DNA of 64,000 bases from Nocardia vaccinii NBRC 15922 (GCF_001613305.1 NZ_BDCC01000009.1:529126-593125), one strand, 5' to 3'; positions 49,252 through 59,370 are shown, counted from the stretch's first letter. Numbers and translations: made by a program. The notes: a model not told the origin generated them from the sequence alone.

Positions 49252-51291
49252 ATGGGCGACGACGATCAGAGCGGGGACCCGCCGCATCCGGTCGGACGTG
49301 CTCCGTGGGAGCGACCCGGCGCGGCGCGGACCGCACGCGGTCGCCCGATCGCTGCCGGAGATGCCACGGAAGCCTGGTATGCGACATATTTGCCGGACCC
49401 GAATCCGCGGCTCCACATCGGCGACGCGAATTCCGATACGCGACCGGACACCGGCGTCTCCAGCCGGGCGCTCGCGAGCCGGTATTCCGGCCCTGGCAAT
49501 TCGATTGCCGTACAGCCGAGTACGCGGCCCGACAGCGGTGTGCCGGATGTGGTGACTGATCCCGTCCTGGAGAGCGGCGCGTCATCCGGCGAATCCGTCA
49601 CGGCCCCATCGGATGCCGACCCGAAGGCACGCGCCGAATCGTCACAGGATGCCGAGAACTCCCGCACCGGACCGCGAACCGATGACGCACCGGTTCCGGA
49701 TCTCGGCCGGGCCGGACTCGCGGCAGCACCGGAAACCCTTGGCGCAAGACCGTTTTCCCGCAGATCACGGACGGGAGATCGGCGTGACAGGTGTGGGCGG
49801 CGGCTGCGCATCGCCGGGCGCACGCTCACCGCACTGGCCGCGGTGGCGACCCTCGTCCTGACCGGCGCGGGCTGGAACTACCTGCGCGCCACCGACAAAG
49901 GCTTCACCAAGGTGCAGGCGCTGGACGTCGGATCACACGACATCGTGGATCCGGTCGGTCAGCTCGGCGACGAGAACTTCCTGATCGCGGGCACCGATTC
50001 GCGCGCGGGCGCCAACAGCAGCGTCGGCGCGGGCACCACCGCCGACGCCGAGGGAGCCCGCTCGGACACGGTCATGTTGGTGAACATTCCAGCGAGCCGC
50101 AAACGCGTTGTCGTGGTGTCGTTTCCGCGCGATCTCGACGTCACCCGCCCGGTCTGCGCTGGCTGGAACAACGATCGAGCGCAGTACACCGACACGAACT
50201 ACCCCTCGGCGTTGGGCGACAAGCTCAACGGCGTCTACGCCCTCGGCGGGCCCAGATGTCTGATCAAGGTGATCCAGAAACTGTCCGGGCTGAAGATCAA
50301 CCACTTCGTCGGGCTCGACTTCACCGGATTCGAATCGATGGTCGACACCGTCGGCGGCGTGGAGGTGTGCACCGAGACGCCGCTCGTGGACACCGAACTG
50401 GGCACGGTCCTGTCCAACCCCGGACGCCAGGTCATCAACGGCGTCACCGCGCTGGACTACGTGCGCGCCCGGCACGTCATCGGCGAGGAGCGCAGCGACT
50501 ACGACCGCATCCACCGCCAGCAACTGTTCCTGTCCTCCCTCTTGCGCAGTGCGCTGTCGAATCGGGTGCTGTTCGATCCGGTGAAACTGAACCGGTTCAT
50601 CGCGGCGTTCACCTCGCACGCCTTCATGGACAACGTGGACACCCAGGATCTGCTGATGCTCGGCCGATCCCTGCAGAAGGTGGCCGCCGGTGCGATCACC
50701 TTCCTGACCGTGCCGACCGCGGGCACCACGTCCTACGGCAACGAGATCCCCCGCGAATCGGATATCGAGTCGATCTTCAGCGCCATCATCGACGACGAAC
50801 CGCTGCCGGGCGAACGACACGCGCCCGATCCCGCACCCGTCTCGGCCGCGTCCGCGCCGCCGCAGCTCACCGCGGTCGACCCGACGACGGTATCGGTGCA
50901 GGTCTCCAATGCCTCGGGTGTCTCGGGCACCGCGAGCGCGACCGCCACGAAGCTGGCCGCCCCGGGTTTCCAGATCTACCGCGTCGACACCTACCCCCGG
51001 GGCAAGTTGTCCTCGACTCTGGTGCGGTATTCGAGCGGCCACCGGGACGAGGCCGCGACCGTGGCCGCGGCGCTCCCAGGAGCGAAACTGCAGGTCACCT
51101 CGGATTTGGGCAGTATCGTTCAAGTCGTACTCGGCACGAATTTCACCGGCGCGGTGCGCACGCCGCCGACATTCGGCACTCCCTTGCCGACCATCGCCTC
51201 TACCCCGCCCGACGGTTCCGGCCCGGCGAATTCGGCCACCCTGCCCAGCGACCTCGAACATGTCAACGCCGCGGACGACAACTGCCGTTGA
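49252..51291 (+). CDS. LytR-CpsA-Psr (LCP) cell-wall ligase
   Basis: A 679-residue membrane protein. Residues 1-180 are a hydrophilic cytoplasmic tail. One membrane helix lies near residues 188-208 (LTALAAVATLVLTGAGW), followed by the LCP domain: NFLIAGTDSRAGANS, GARSDTVMLVNIPASRKRVVVVSFPRDLDV, LIKVIQKLSGLKINHFVGLDFTGFESMVDTVGGVEVC, and ALDYVRARHVIGEERSDYDRIHRQQLFLSSLL with catalytic Arg residues. A C-terminal LytR_C domain follows (VSVQVSNASGVSGTASATATKL). LCP enzymes attach arabinogalactan and other glycopolymers to peptidoglycan. ATG 49252 follows a GAGGTGAGG box. Position next to dus and phoU is conserved with mycobacteria (Rv0822c, from memory). Confidence 0.92.
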   Translation: MGDDDQSGDPPHPVGRAPWERPGAARTARGRPIAAGDATEAWYATYLPDPNPRLHIGDANSDTRPDTGVSSRALASRYSGPGNSIAVQPSTRPDSGVPDVVTDPVLESGASSGESVTAPSDADPKARAESSQDAENSRTGPRTDDAPVPDLGRAGLAAAPETLGARPFSRRSRTGDRRDRCGRRLRIAGRTLTALAAVATLVLTGAGWNYLRATDKGFTKVQALDVGSHDIVDPVGQLGDENFLIAGTDSRAGANSSVGAGTTADAEGARSDTVMLVNIPASRKRVVVVSFPRDLDVTRPVCAGWNNDRAQYTDTNYPSALGDKLNGVYALGGPRCLIKVIQKLSGLKINHFVGLDFTGFESMVDTVGGVEVCTETPLVDTELGTVLSNPGRQVINGVTALDYVRARHVIGEERSDYDRIHRQQLFLSSLLRSALSNRVLFDPVKLNRFIAAFTSHAFMDNVDTQDLLMLGRSLQKVAAGAITFLTVPTAGTTSYGNEIPRESDIESIFSAIIDDEPLPGERHAPDPAPVSAASAPPQLTAVDPTTVSVQVSNASGVSGTASATATKLAAPGFQIYRVDTYPRGKLSSTLVRYSSGHRDEAATVAAALPGAKLQVTSDLGSIVQVVLGTNFTGAVRTPPTFGTPLPTIASTPPDGSGPANSATLPSDLEHVNAADDNCR

Positions 51292-51354
51292 GATGCGCTG
51301 CCACCTGCGCGGATGTGTGGCCCCGGGGATGCACCAGTGATTCATCCATCGTTC

Positions 51355-51383
51355 GTGACTTGGTCAGCGCCGAAAGCTAGTGT
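51355..51383 (+). promoter_or_regulatory. Promoter of phoU
   Basis: GTGACT (51355-51360) and TAGTGT (51378-51383) are separated by 17 bp, and the -10 ends 7 nt before the phoU ATG, so the mRNA is leaderless. Confidence 0.55.
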
Positions 51384-51390
51384 TCGTACC

Positions 51391-52065
51391 ATGCGTGTCA
51401 TCTACAACGAGCAAATGGGCGAACTCGCCTCCATGCTGGGAGAAATGGCCGGTATGGCGGGTTCGGCCATGGACAGGGCGACCCAGTCGCTCCTGCAGGC
51501 GGATCTCGCACTCGCGGAACAGGTGATCACCGAATCCGACCGGATCGCCGAGATGATCACGCTCGCCGAGGAGCGGGCGTTCGCGCTGCTGGCCCTGCAG
51601 GCCCCGGTCGCGGGTGATCTGCGTCAGGTCGTCAGCGCAATCCAGATCGTCGCGGATGTGAACCGCATGGGCGCGCTGGCGTTGCACGTGGCCAAGGTCG
51701 CCCGGCGGCGTCATCCCAACCACGCGCTGCCCGAGGCCGTCAACGGCTATTTCGCCGAGATGGGCCGGATCGCGGTGAGTATGGGCGCCACGGCCAAGGA
51801 GGTGCTCGAGTCTCGCGATCCCGAGCGCGCCGCGTTGCTCAACGAAGAGGACGAGGCGATGGACGACCTCCACCGCCACCTGTTCTCCCTGCTGATGGAC
51901 CGCGAATGGAAGCACGGCGTCGCGGCCGCGGTCGATGTCACGCTGCTGGGTCGCTACTACGAGCGGTTCGCCGACCACGCCGTCGAGATCGGACGCCGGG
52001 TGGTCTTCCTGGTCACGGGAGTGCTGCCGCCCGACCAGGAGGACTCGGAGACCGAACGAATCTGA
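51391..52065 (+). CDS. phoU: Phosphate transport system regulator PhoU
   Basis: A 224-residue all-helical PhoU protein made of two three-helix bundles with the metal-binding repeats: [50 protein letters not shown] near residues 45-95, and [18 protein letters not shown]... [24 protein letters not shown] near 150-215. It restrains the SenX3-RegX3 type phosphate response and Pst transport when phosphate is ample, and in mycobacteria (PhoY1/2) it affects persister formation. It is encoded 2.2 kb from the pst operon but convergent with it, with the TNT gene pair between. Confidence 0.94.
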   Translation: MRVIYNEQMGELASMLGEMAGMAGSAMDRATQSLLQADLALAEQVITESDRIAEMITLAEERAFALLALQAPVAGDLRQVVSAIQIVADVNRMGALALHVAKVARRRHPNHALPEAVNGYFAEMGRIAVSMGATAKEVLESRDPERAALLNEEDEAMDDLHRHLFSLLMDREWKHGVAAAVDVTLLGRYYERFADHAVEIGRRVVFLVTGVLPPDQEDSETERI

Positions 52066-52224
52066 TCGACGGCCCGCCCATCGACGTCAGCGTCGGGCGC
52101 GGGGAGGCAGGGTCACCGTACCGGCAGCCGGACGATAGACAGCAAATACCTGGCAACACACCATTCCAGATCCGGGTGAAAACGCACCGGCTCCGTATGC
52201 TCACTGGGCCGCATCCAGTTTCCC

Positions 52225-52959
52225 ATGGAGGTACTGTTGCGTTACCGGTCTCTGCTTTCCGCTTTCTTCGGATGCCTGCTTTTGCTGGCCGGGCCGCCCA
52301 GCACGGTGCAGGCGTTGCCCAACACCGGTTCCGGTTCCGGTTCGGCGTCGCCGTGTCATCCCGGTACACCGCCCAATGTGCCGGCCACGCCGTTTTACAA
52401 TCCGGCGCGTCCGTACCTGGGGCCCGAGCCATTGCCGCAGACTCCGCCGGTGAGTTCGTTGCTGACGGGGTACAAGCGATTCGGGAATTACACCGAAGCC
52501 GGGTTCGTGGCGAAATTCCATCCGGGTGACAACTATATTTATCCGCCCGATGATGGTTTCGAGTTCATCGGCGACCATTCGACGGCGCACCCGGAGGTGC
52601 TGTTGGCCGGTGCCCGCGTCGACCGGTTCGGCGCTACCAGCGGTAAGTACCTGTCACCGGCGGGCGCACCGTACCCCGGACGAGCGCTGCCGCCGTCGAA
52701 CCTCAACTCTTACGGAGGCACTCCGCAGAGCGATTATCACGTCTATTGCGTGCAGCAGTCGTTCCGAGTCGATGCCGGACCGGCCGCGCCCTGGTTCGGT
52801 CAACCCGGACTCGGTAAGCAGTACGTTTTGAATCCCAGTTATCTGCCGGGCCCGGAAAACGCGGGCTCACCACCATGCCCGTGCCCGAATCCCCCGCCAC
52901 TGTTGAACGTCCAGTGGATGATCGACAATGGCTACCTGGTCGAAGAAATCCCAAACTGA
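52225..52959 (+). CDS. Secreted TNT-domain (NAD+ glycohydrolase-type) toxin
   Basis: A 244-residue protein. A Sec signal peptide (RYRSLLSAFFGCLLLLAGPP ... VQA) is followed by a short Ser/Pro/Gly spacer. A TNT domain then runs from about residue 80: YPPDDGF, LAGARVDRFGATSGKYLSPAGAPYPGRALPPSNLN, SDYHVYCV, and the signature APWFGQPGLGKQYVL, ending VQWMIDNGYLVEE. TNT is the toxic domain of M. tuberculosis CpnT, which destroys host NAD+; its key His and Gln match the YH and FGQ motifs here. Six Cys residues probably form disulfides. There is no channel or WXG domain, so it would be released directly. An alternative TTG start at 52237 has GGAGG 5 nt upstream and may be the real start. It overlaps the next gene by 32 bp. 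Confidence 0.82.
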   Translation: MEVLLRYRSLLSAFFGCLLLLAGPPSTVQALPNTGSGSGSASPCHPGTPPNVPATPFYNPARPYLGPEPLPQTPPVSSLLTGYKRFGNYTEAGFVAKFHPGDNYIYPPDDGFEFIGDHSTAHPEVLLAGARVDRFGATSGKYLSPAGAPYPGRALPPSNLNSYGGTPQSDYHVYCVQQSFRVDAGPAAPWFGQPGLGKQYVLNPSYLPGPENAGSPPCPCPNPPPLLNVQWMIDNGYLVEEIPN

Positions 52960-53209
52960 CGTGGATCGCAAGCAACTTGTCGCCGCTCTACTCGCCGCCG
53001 GAAAGCCTCCGCACTGGTTTCAGATTGCCGGTGTTCATTCCCCCGACACGATGCCGGAGGACTTCTGGTTCCTGCGACCGGGACCGGGTGGTGGCTGGGA
53101 GGTCGGGGTCTACGAACGCGGAAAATACAATGTGGGAGCGCGGTTCGACGCGGAATCCGAGGCGGCCGCGTGGGTTTACCAATCGGTCATGGGGCACCCG
53201 CCGCCATGA
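52928..53209 (+). CDS. Probable immunity protein for the TNT toxin (93 aa)
   Basis: A 93-residue soluble protein: ATWSKKSQTDVDRKQLVAALLAAGKPPHWFQIAGVH, DTMPEDFWFLRPGPGGGWEVGVYERG and an Ala-rich helix EAAAWVYQSVMG. It has no signal peptide, is acidic to neutral, and is expected in the cytoplasm. It starts inside the toxin gene (32-bp overlap), the arrangement typical of toxin-immunity pairs made together. The known antidote of CpnT (IFT) is larger, about 176 residues from memory, and no sequence match is claimed. Function as antitoxin is therefore an inference from position and size. The reading frame itself looks genuine by codon bias. Confidence 0.6.
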   Translation: MATWSKKSQTDVDRKQLVAALLAAGKPPHWFQIAGVHSPDTMPEDFWFLRPGPGGGWEVGVYERGKYNVGARFDAESEAAAWVYQSVMGHPPP

Positions 53210-53309
53210 GCCCTGACCGCCGCTCTCCCAGTGCACCCCATCCGGTGGTCGCACAGTGATGTGACATCGGACCCTTGTTGCGCCCGGGCGGTCGTTCGAC
53301 GCTGGATAC

Positions 53310-53954
53310 ATGGCAACGCAGAGCGATCCCCTGGCACCCGCGGTTCACACCACCCGCGAATGGCTGCACGCGGTCGCCGAACGGATCGGCACCGACGACC
53401 GCGCCTTCACCTACCACGTGGTACGCGCCTGGCTGCACACCGTGCGCGACCGCATCGACGTCGCCGCGTCGGCCCGTCTGACCGCGCAACTGCCCGAAAT
53501 CCTGCGCGGCATCTACTACGAGGACTGGGTACCCGGCCATGTGCCGGTCCGGCACCGTACCGACGAATTCCTCAACCAGTTCGCGCACGAGGCCATGGTC
53601 ACCCGCGACCAGGTACCCGAGCTGGTCGGCGCGGTCACCGACGTCATGCTGCAACGCTGCTCCCGCGGCCAGCTCGACAGCCTGTTCGCGGTACTGCCGG
53701 CACCGCTGAGAGATCTGTTGCGCGGCTCGCCCGAGGTCGGCCGGGAAACCGCGAGACCGGCGAGTCACGGCGATGGCCAACGGATGGACACGCTCGAACA
53801 CCGCCTGCAGGTACTCGGTGACGCGGTAGCGGTACTCGCCCGCGGCCTCGAGGAACTGCCGACCACCAGCGAGGAGCACCGATCGGCCGCGGCCCAGCAG
53901 GCCCACCGACTCCTCATGCGCGAACATCTGACCACCACAGCCGCCGGGCACTGA
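53310..53954 (+). CDS. DUF2267 domain-containing protein
   Basis: A 214-residue soluble protein. Residues 10-135 match the DUF2267 pattern: TTREWLHAVAERIGTDDRAFTYHVVRAWLHTVRDRI, LPEILRGIYYEDWVPGHVPV and a helical repeat ending QLDSLFAVLPAPLRDLL. The remaining 70 residues form a probable helix (RLQVLGDAVAVLARGLEELPTTSEEHRSAAAQQAH). The family is widespread and uncharacterised, often near stress genes. GACGCT lies 6 nt before ATG 53310. It is a single gene between the TNT pair and the convergent pst operon; no functional link to either is evident. Confidence 0.75.
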   Translation: MATQSDPLAPAVHTTREWLHAVAERIGTDDRAFTYHVVRAWLHTVRDRIDVAASARLTAQLPEILRGIYYEDWVPGHVPVRHRTDEFLNQFAHEAMVTRDQVPELVGAVTDVMLQRCSRGQLDSLFAVLPAPLRDLLRGSPEVGRETARPASHGDGQRMDTLEHRLQVLGDAVAVLARGLEELPTTSEEHRSAAAQQAHRLLMREHLTTTAAGH

Positions 53955-54295
53955 CCCGCCCGAATCCACCGCGGGGAACCGAGGCCGCTGGGACGCCGAT
54001 CGCGACCGAGCCTTCGAGGCGGCACCACCGGCCCACCGCTGGAGGCCGGCAGACCCGCGGTCGTCGATGACCCGGGCGGTCGGCCCGCACCGGAATACCG
54101 ACGTTCGGCGGACCCGGTCGATTCGTACTCGATGGTGCGATGGGCCGATCCGGCGCAGGCGTGGCCCGCACTGGAGACACGTTGCTCACCACATGGAGTT
54201 ACCCATGGACTCCTGAAATCGGCTGTCGCGCTGTGGATTCGGACTGGGTACCGAATTCGCAGCGCGACAGCCGATGTGGCGGCAGATGAGCGGTG
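53955..54295. other. 341-bp intergenic region between convergent genes
   Basis: Contains the long hairpin at 54218-54275. The remainder (53955-54217) is G/C-rich with no supported gene or further signal. Confidence 0.4.
54218..54275. terminator. Very long perfect hairpin between DUF2267 and pstB
   Basis: ATCGGCTGTCGCGCTG pairs perfectly with CAGCGCGACAGCCGAT (16 bp), and inside it ATTCGG pairs with CCGAAT around an 8-nt loop. Position between two convergent genes suggests a bidirectional terminator, but the stem is far longer than any other terminator in the window. Confidence 0.6.
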
Positions 54296-55072
54296 TCACC
54301 CGAAACGGCCGGAGATGTAATCCTCCGTGGCCTTCTGCGAGGGGTTGGAGAAGATCTTCTCCGTCTCATCGATCTCCACCAGGTTGCCGGGCTTGCCCTG
54401 CTCCTTGAGATTGAAGAAGGCCGTCTGATCGCTGACGCGGGCGGCCTGCTGCATGTTGTGGGTCACGATGACGATCGTGTACTGCTTCTTCAGTTCCGAG
54501 ACCAGGTCCTCGATCGCCAGGGTGGAGATCGGGTCCAGCGCCGAACAGGGCTCGTCCATGAGCAGCACGTCGGGTGATACCGCGATCGCGCGGGCGATGC
54601 ACAGACGCTGCTGCTGACCACCGGACAGGCCGCCGCCGGGCTTGTCGAGCCGGTCCTTGACCTCGTTCCAGAGGTTCGCACCTCGCAGCGACCGCTCGGC
54701 CACCTCGCCGAGTTCCTTCTTGTTGCGCACGCCCTGCAACCGCAGGCCGGCCACCACGTTGTCGCGAATCGACATGGTGGGGAACGGATTCGGGCGCTGG
54801 AACACCATACCGATGGTGCGGCGCACGCCGACCGGGTCGATCGCCGCGCCGTAGATGTCCTCGCCGTCCAGCAGCACGGCACCCTCGACGCGGGCGCCGG
54901 GGGTGACCTCGTGCATGCGGTTAAGCGAACGCAACACCGTGGACTTACCGCAACCGGAGGGGCCGATGAAGGCGGTGACGCTGCGGGGCAGCACGGTCAG
55001 CGACACATCGGAAACGGCATGGAATCTGCCGTAGTAGATGTTCAGATCTTTGACGTCGATCCGCTTGGCCAT
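54296..55072 (-). CDS. pstB: Phosphate ABC transporter ATP-binding protein
   Basis: A 258-residue ABC ATPase with the PstB pattern: Walker [11 protein letters not shown]-loop [19 protein letters not shown] signature [17 protein letters not shown], Walker [14 protein letters not shown], and switch His in [14 protein letters not shown]. The sequence [23 protein letters not shown]... YISGRFG is the normal PstB C-terminus. It energises phosphate import by PstA/PstC. It is the last gene of the pstSCAB operon, 19 bp after pstA, and ends at the long hairpin. Confidence 0.96.
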   Translation of the reverse strand: MAKRIDVKDLNIYYGRFHAVSDVSLTVLPRSVTAFIGPSGCGKSTVLRSLNRMHEVTPGARVEGAVLLDGEDIYGAAIDPVGVRRTIGMVFQRPNPFPTMSIRDNVVAGLRLQGVRNKKELGEVAERSLRGANLWNEVKDRLDKPGGGLSGGQQQRLCIARAIAVSPDVLLMDEPCSALDPISTLAIEDLVSELKKQYTIVIVTHNMQQAARVSDQTAFFNLKEQGKPGNLVEIDETEKIFSNPSQKATEDYISGRFG

Positions 55073-55091
55073 GTCGTTATTCCGTTCGCTT

Positions 55092-55997
55092 CTATCGGTT
55101 CCGCGTGAGCAACTTGTTGACGACCGCGGCCCCCACGTACAGCAGGGCGATGATCAGGATCAGCGTCAGCGACGCACCCCACACTCGCGCCACGCCGGCA
55201 GGCTGCGGGTTGGACAGCTCCTGGTAGACCAGCAGCGGCAGCGAGGCCATATTGCCCTGGAAGATGTTGAAGTTGATCGACTTCGAATAGCCGACCAGCA
55301 CCAGCACGGGCGCGGTCTCGCCCATCACGCGGGCCACGGCCAGCAGCATGCCGCTGATCATGCCGGGCAGCGCGGTAGGGATCACGATCCGCACGATGGT
55401 CTTCCACTTCGGGATGCCCAGTGCGTACGAGGCCTCGCGCAGTTCGTCGGGGACCAGCTTGAGCATCTCCTCGGTGCTGCGCACCACCACCGGCAGCATC
55501 AGCAGCACCAGAGCGAAGGATACGGCCAGCGCGCTCTGCCCGAACTTCAGCGTCGCGATCCACAGCGAGAACACGAACAGCGCGGCCACGATCGATGGCA
55601 CGCCGGCGAGGATGTCGACCATGAACGTGGTGACCTTGGCCAACCGGCCGCCACCGTATTCGATCAGGTAGACCGCGGCCATCACGCCCAGCGGGATGGC
55701 GATGACCGCCGCGACGAGGGCCTGAGCGATCGTGCCGAAGATGGCGTGGTATACGCCACCGGCGAACTGCTCGGGCAGCACGCCGTACTGCGAGTTGGTC
55801 CACCAGCCGCTGCGGGTGACCGAGCTGATGCCCTTGCTCACCACCACGATGAGCACCCAGGCCAGCGGCACCATTGCGATCGCGAAGCACAACCACATCA
55901 CCAGCGTCGCGATGTTGTTGCGGACCTTGCGACCCAGTGAGATCTGCCGGAAGGCGGGCGCCTTGATGGGTTTGTCCAGAGTGGCTGTGGTCATCAC
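55092..55997 (-). CDS. pstA: Phosphate ABC transporter permease PstA
   Basis: A 301-residue permease with six membrane helices and the binding-protein-dependent inner-membrane motif [45 protein letters not shown]. Just before it comes [40 protein letters not shown] 25-residue basic cytoplasmic N-terminus precedes the first helix. It forms the membrane channel with PstC. The start codon overlaps the pstC stop by 4 bp, showing translational coupling. Length and order are standard for actinobacterial pst operons. Confidence 0.95.
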   Translation of the reverse strand: MMTTATLDKPIKAPAFRQISLGRKVRNNIATLVMWLCFAIAMVPLAWVLIVVVSKGISSVTRSGWWTNSQYGVLPEQFAGGVYHAIFGTIAQALVAAVIAIPLGVMAAVYLIEYGGGRLAKVTTFMVDILAGVPSIVAALFVFSLWIATLKFGQSALAVSFALVLLMLPVVVRSTEEMLKLVPDELREASYALGIPKWKTIVRIVIPTALPGMISGMLLAVARVMGETAPVLVLVGYSKSINFNIFQGNMASLPLLVYQELSNPQPAGVARVWGASLTLILIIALLYVGAAVVNKLLTRNR

Positions 55998-57043
55998 CCG
56001 TTCACCTTCCCGCCCGCGGCGATCCTGGCCAGCGCGTTGACCACGAAGGTCAGCACGAACAGCACGAAGCCCGCGGCGATGTAGGCGCCGGTCGGCAGCG
56101 CCTGGCTGAATTCCGAAGCGGCCGAAGCGATCTTGGAGGCGAAGGTATACCCGCCGTCGAACAGCGACCAGTGGCCCGGCTGCTGTGCGGTGCGCAGCAC
56201 GATCAGCACGGCGATGGTCTCACCCAGGGCGCGCCCCAGGCCGAGCATCGACCCGGCGATCACACCGCTGCGACCGTAGGGCAGCACGGTCATCCGCACT
56301 ACTTCCCACTTGGTCGCGCCCAGCGCCTGCGCGGCCTCGATGTGCGCACGCGGCGTGAGATTGAACACCTCGCGGCTGACCGAGGTGATGATCGGCAGGA
56401 TCATCACCGCCAGCACCACGCCGGCGGTGAAGATCGTGCCGCCGCCGTCGATCGAGACGTTGCCCACTTTGAACAGGAAGAACCAGCCGAAAGTGTCGTT
56501 GAAGAACTTCTCCACCGGCACCAGCTTCTCGGCCAGCACCAGGAACCCCCACAGACCGAACACGATCGATGGCACCGCCGCCAGCAGGTCCACCAGCATC
56601 GAGAACGGGCGGGCCAGCGCCTTGGGCGCGTACTGGGTCAGGAACAGCGCGATACCGACGCCCACCGGCACCGCGATCACCAGCGCCATGAGCGCGCTCA
56701 TCACCGTGACCATGAACAGGTCTCTGATGCCGAATTTCAGGTTGTTGGCATCGTTGGTGCTGAACTCGCCGCTGGTGAAGAAGTTCGCCTTGTTCGCCCC
56801 GATCGAGGGCACTGCCCGGATCAGGAGGAACAGCGCGATCAGCGCGATGGCGGCGACGATCGTCGCGCCCGCCGCGGTGGCCAGCGACCGGAAGATCAAT
56901 TCCGGTCTCTTGCTGACACCCGGTCGGGTGGACTTCGCCGGATCGGTGACGGGATCACTCGGCATTCGAGCAGTATCGCCGCCCGCCCGCAGGCCGGTCG
57001 ATTCCGACTGGCCCGCGGCGGTGACATCGTCGTGCACGGTCAT
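55994..57043 (-). CDS. pstC: Phosphate ABC transporter permease PstC
   Basis: A 349-residue permease. The first 45 residues are hydrophilic and variable; six helices follow, with the EAA motif [46 protein letters not shown] near residues 235-280. [35 protein letters not shown] is the typical PstC middle segment. It partners PstA. The gene begins 12 bp after the pstS stop and overlaps pstA by 4 bp. Confidence 0.95.
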   Translation of the reverse strand: MTVHDDVTAAGQSESTGLRAGGDTARMPSDPVTDPAKSTRPGVSKRPELIFRSLATAAGATIVAAIALIALFLLIRAVPSIGANKANFFTSGEFSTNDANNLKFGIRDLFMVTVMSALMALVIAVPVGVGIALFLTQYAPKALARPFSMLVDLLAAVPSIVFGLWGFLVLAEKLVPVEKFFNDTFGWFFLFKVGNVSIDGGGTIFTAGVVLAVMILPIITSVSREVFNLTPRAHIEAAQALGATKWEVVRMTVLPYGRSGVIAGSMLGLGRALGETIAVLIVLRTAQQPGHWSLFDGGYTFASKIASAASEFSQALPTGAYIAAGFVLFVLTFVVNALARIAAGGKVNG

Positions 57044-57055
57044 GGGTGGCAGCTA

Positions 57056-58177
57056 TCAGGAGATGGCGTTGATGGCGGTGGTCAGCTTGGCCTTGAACGA
57101 ATCCGGCAGCGGGATGTACCCGGCCGTGTCCAGACCGGCCTGACCGTTGTTGACCGCGGAGGTCAGGAATGCCTTGACGGCCTTGGCGGTGTCGGCGTCG
57201 CTGTACTTCGAGCAGACCACCTCGTAGGTGCCGAGCATGATCGGGTACGCGGCCGGATCGGTCGGGTTGTAGAACGAGGAGGTGTCCAGCACCAGGTCGT
57301 TGCCCGTGCCCTTGGTCTTGACGCTCGCGACGGCCTTGCTGGCCGAGTCCGTGGTCAGTTCGACCGGCTTCACCGACGCGTCGGTCAGGATGCGCGCCAT
57401 GTGCAGGTTCTGCGCCTTGGCGAACGACCATTCGTTGTAGGTGATCGAACCGGGGGTGCGGTTGATCGCCGCGGAGGTGCCGTCGTTGCCCTGCGCGCCC
57501 TCGCCGACGCCGCCGTTGAAGACCTTGCCCGCACCCTTGCCCCACGCGCCCTTGGACGCGGCGTCCAGGTAGTGCTGGAAGTTGTCGGTGGTGCCGGACT
57601 GGTCGCTGCGGAAGACCACGTTGATGGCCAGATCCGGCAGCTTGTCGGCGATGCTGCTGTTGAGCGCCTTGATGGCCGGGTCGTTCCAGTTCTTGATCTG
57701 ACCGCTGAACACCTTGGCCGCGGTCGGGCCGTCCAGCACCAGGTTGTCCACACCGGTGATGTTGTAGGTGACGGCGATCGGACCGAAGACGGTCGGCAGA
57801 TCCCAGGCGGTCGAACCGCACCGCTGCGCGGCCTTGTCGGGCTCGCCCTTCTTCGGATCCAGCGGGGAGTCCGAGCCCGCGAAATCGGTTTGGCCGCCGA
57901 CGAAGTCGTTGATGCCCGCGCCCGAACCGCTGCCGGTGTAGTCCAGCTTGTAGCCATCGCAGTTCTGCTGGTAGGCGGCGATGAAGCGGTCCATGGCGTT
58001 CTTCTGCGCCGTGGAACCACTCGCCTTGAGCGCCTTCTTACCACCGCAGTCGACGTTGACCTTCGGTGCGGTGCTGCCGGTCGACGCGGTGTTGTTGTCA
58101 CTGCCACAGGCAGACAGGGTCAGAGCCCCGGCCGCCGCCAACACGCCGATGAGAGCGCTGCTGCGCTTGAGATTCAC
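57056..58177 (-). CDS. pstS: Phosphate-binding lipoprotein PstS
   Basis: A 373-residue binding protein. The signal peptide ends in lipobox LSAC with Cys24 as the lipidation site. Phosphate-site motifs are [61 protein letters not shown] and [10 protein letters not shown]. It captures inorganic phosphate outside the membrane and passes it to PstCA. It is the first gene of the operon. A two-unit 11-bp direct repeat of GTTCAC type lies about 150-165 bp upstream on its strand, so it should respond to the RegX3/PhoP-type phosphate regulator. Confidence 0.95.
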   Translation of the reverse strand: MNLKRSSALIGVLAAAGALTLSACGSDNNTASTGSTAPKVNVDCGGKKALKASGSTAQKNAMDRFIAAYQQNCDGYKLDYTGSGSGAGINDFVGGQTDFAGSDSPLDPKKGEPDKAAQRCGSTAWDLPTVFGPIAVTYNITGVDNLVLDGPTAAKVFSGQIKNWNDPAIKALNSSIADKLPDLAINVVFRSDQSGTTDNFQHYLDAASKGAWGKGAGKVFNGGVGEGAQGNDGTSAAINRTPGSITYNEWSFAKAQNLHMARILTDASVKPVELTTDSASKAVASVKTKGTGNDLVLDTSSFYNPTDPAAYPIMLGTYEVVCSKYSDADTAKAVKAFLTSAVNNGQAGLDTAGYIPLPDSFKAKLTTAINAIS

Positions 58178-58325
58178 CTATTCCTCCGGTAACGCTCGAG
58201 ACACGCCCGATCCCTCAACGACCGGACGGGTACCGTGGTGGCTGTTCACAGAACTCGCGCACCAGGCAGCGGGTACTGCCCACAATTAACGTAGGTTCGG
58301 CCGGTTGACAGTTGGACCTGGGCAA

Positions 58326-58342
58326 GTGAACGTGGAGTGAAC
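58326..58342 (-). promoter_or_regulatory. PHO/RegX3-type box upstream of pstS
   Basis: On the minus strand GTTCAC-TCCAC-GTTCAC: two hexamers exactly 11 bp apart, the geometry of the actinobacterial PHO box. Less perfect 11-bp units follow toward the gene. Confidence 0.7.
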
Positions 58343-58446
58343 AAGCTGGCGCTATTGCGATTTGATGCTGTGACATTTGCCGCAGAGTTACCGGCTTCCT
58401 CGACGCATTGCCCAAGGGCCCTAGCGCCCGGCGATCGCGTCGGGTA

Positions 58447-59370
58447 TCAGCGCGCGGCGTAGGCCGCGTCGACGTGCGAGGTGCCGAACCCCAGCCGCGT
58501 GTAGGTGTGCACCGCGGCGGTGTTGTCCGCCTCGGTGTAGAGCAGCACCTCACCCAGACCGCGATCACGCAGGTAGTGCAGGCCCGCGAGGGTCAGCAGC
58601 CGGCCCAGGCCGCGCCCCTGCGCGGCGGGATCGATACCGACCACGTACACCTCGCCCACCGGCGAGCCCGCATCCTCCGGGGCATCGTGCACCTTGGTCC
58701 AGTGAAAGCCCAGGATGCGTTCGGGCCGTGCGGTGTCCACCGCGATGAACAGGCCCGCGGGATCGAACCAGGACGATTCGCGCCGCACCGCGACGTCCGC
58801 CTCGGTCCAGCCGCCCTGTTCGGGATGCCAGTCGAACGCCGCGTTGTTGACGCGGAGCAGTTCGGCGTCGTCGGCCGGACCGGCGTAGGTCCGCAGGGTG
58901 AGTCCGGACGGCACCGTCAGCTCCGGTAGCTCCGGCGTTGCCAGCGGGCGGCGCATCTGCCAGAGTTCGCGCGCCACACTCAGCCCGAGACGTCCGGCCA
59001 CCGCACGCGCCGAGGGCAGATTGCCGTGCGCCCACACCCGCGCACCCCGGCCCCCTTCGCCCAGGGCAGCACCCACCAGGGCCGCACCGATTCCCCGACC
59101 GCGATGTCGCGGATCCACCGCGATCTCCGCCATCGCGGGGTGATCACCGTGTGCGGCAACGAGATTCGCGTATCCCGCCACCGCGCCGTCGCGCGTCGCG
59201 AGCAGATGCCGGGCCGCGCCGGATGCCTCCAGGGACAACACCGCCTGTTCGGAAACCGGTGCGACGCCGTCGGATTCGTCCGCCCGCTCGAGCAGTTCGC
59301 GAACCTGGGACACCGTGTCGGCGGACAGCTCGTCGGTCCATCCCGACAACTCCGCCCGATCGCCGGTCAC
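58447..59370 (-). CDS. mshD: Mycothiol synthase
   Basis: A 307-residue protein with two GNAT domains, as in MshD, which acetylates Cys-GlcN-Ins to give mycothiol, the main actinobacterial thiol. Domain 1 has [24 protein letters not shown] (residues 80-103) and [19 protein letters not shown]. Domain 2 has GFHWTKVHD... [33 protein letters not shown] and [21 protein letters not shown]. It overlaps the end of glnR by 4 bp (GTGA), so the two are co-translated, as in mycobacteria. Presence of mshD confirms a mycothiol-making actinobacterium. Confidence 0.95.
   Translation of the reverse strand: MTGDRAELSGWTDELSADTVSQVRELLERADESDGVAPVSEQAVLSLEASGAARHLLATRDGAVAGYANLVAAHGDHPAMAEIAVDPRHRGRGIGAALVGAALGEGGRGARVWAHGNLPSARAVAGRLGLSVARELWQMRRPLATPELPELTVPSGLTLRTYAGPADDAELLRVNNAAFDWHPEQGGWTEADVAVRRESSWFDPAGLFIAVDTARPERILGFHWTKVHDAPEDAGSPVGEVYVVGIDPAAQGRGLGRLLTLAGLHYLRDRGLGEVLLYTEADNTAAVHTYTRLGFGTSHVDAAYAAR

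Noticed and set aside
49933..51345. 470-codon open frame on the minus strand opposite the LCP gene
   Set aside because: Antisense to a conserved LCP domain; no motif or ribosome site.
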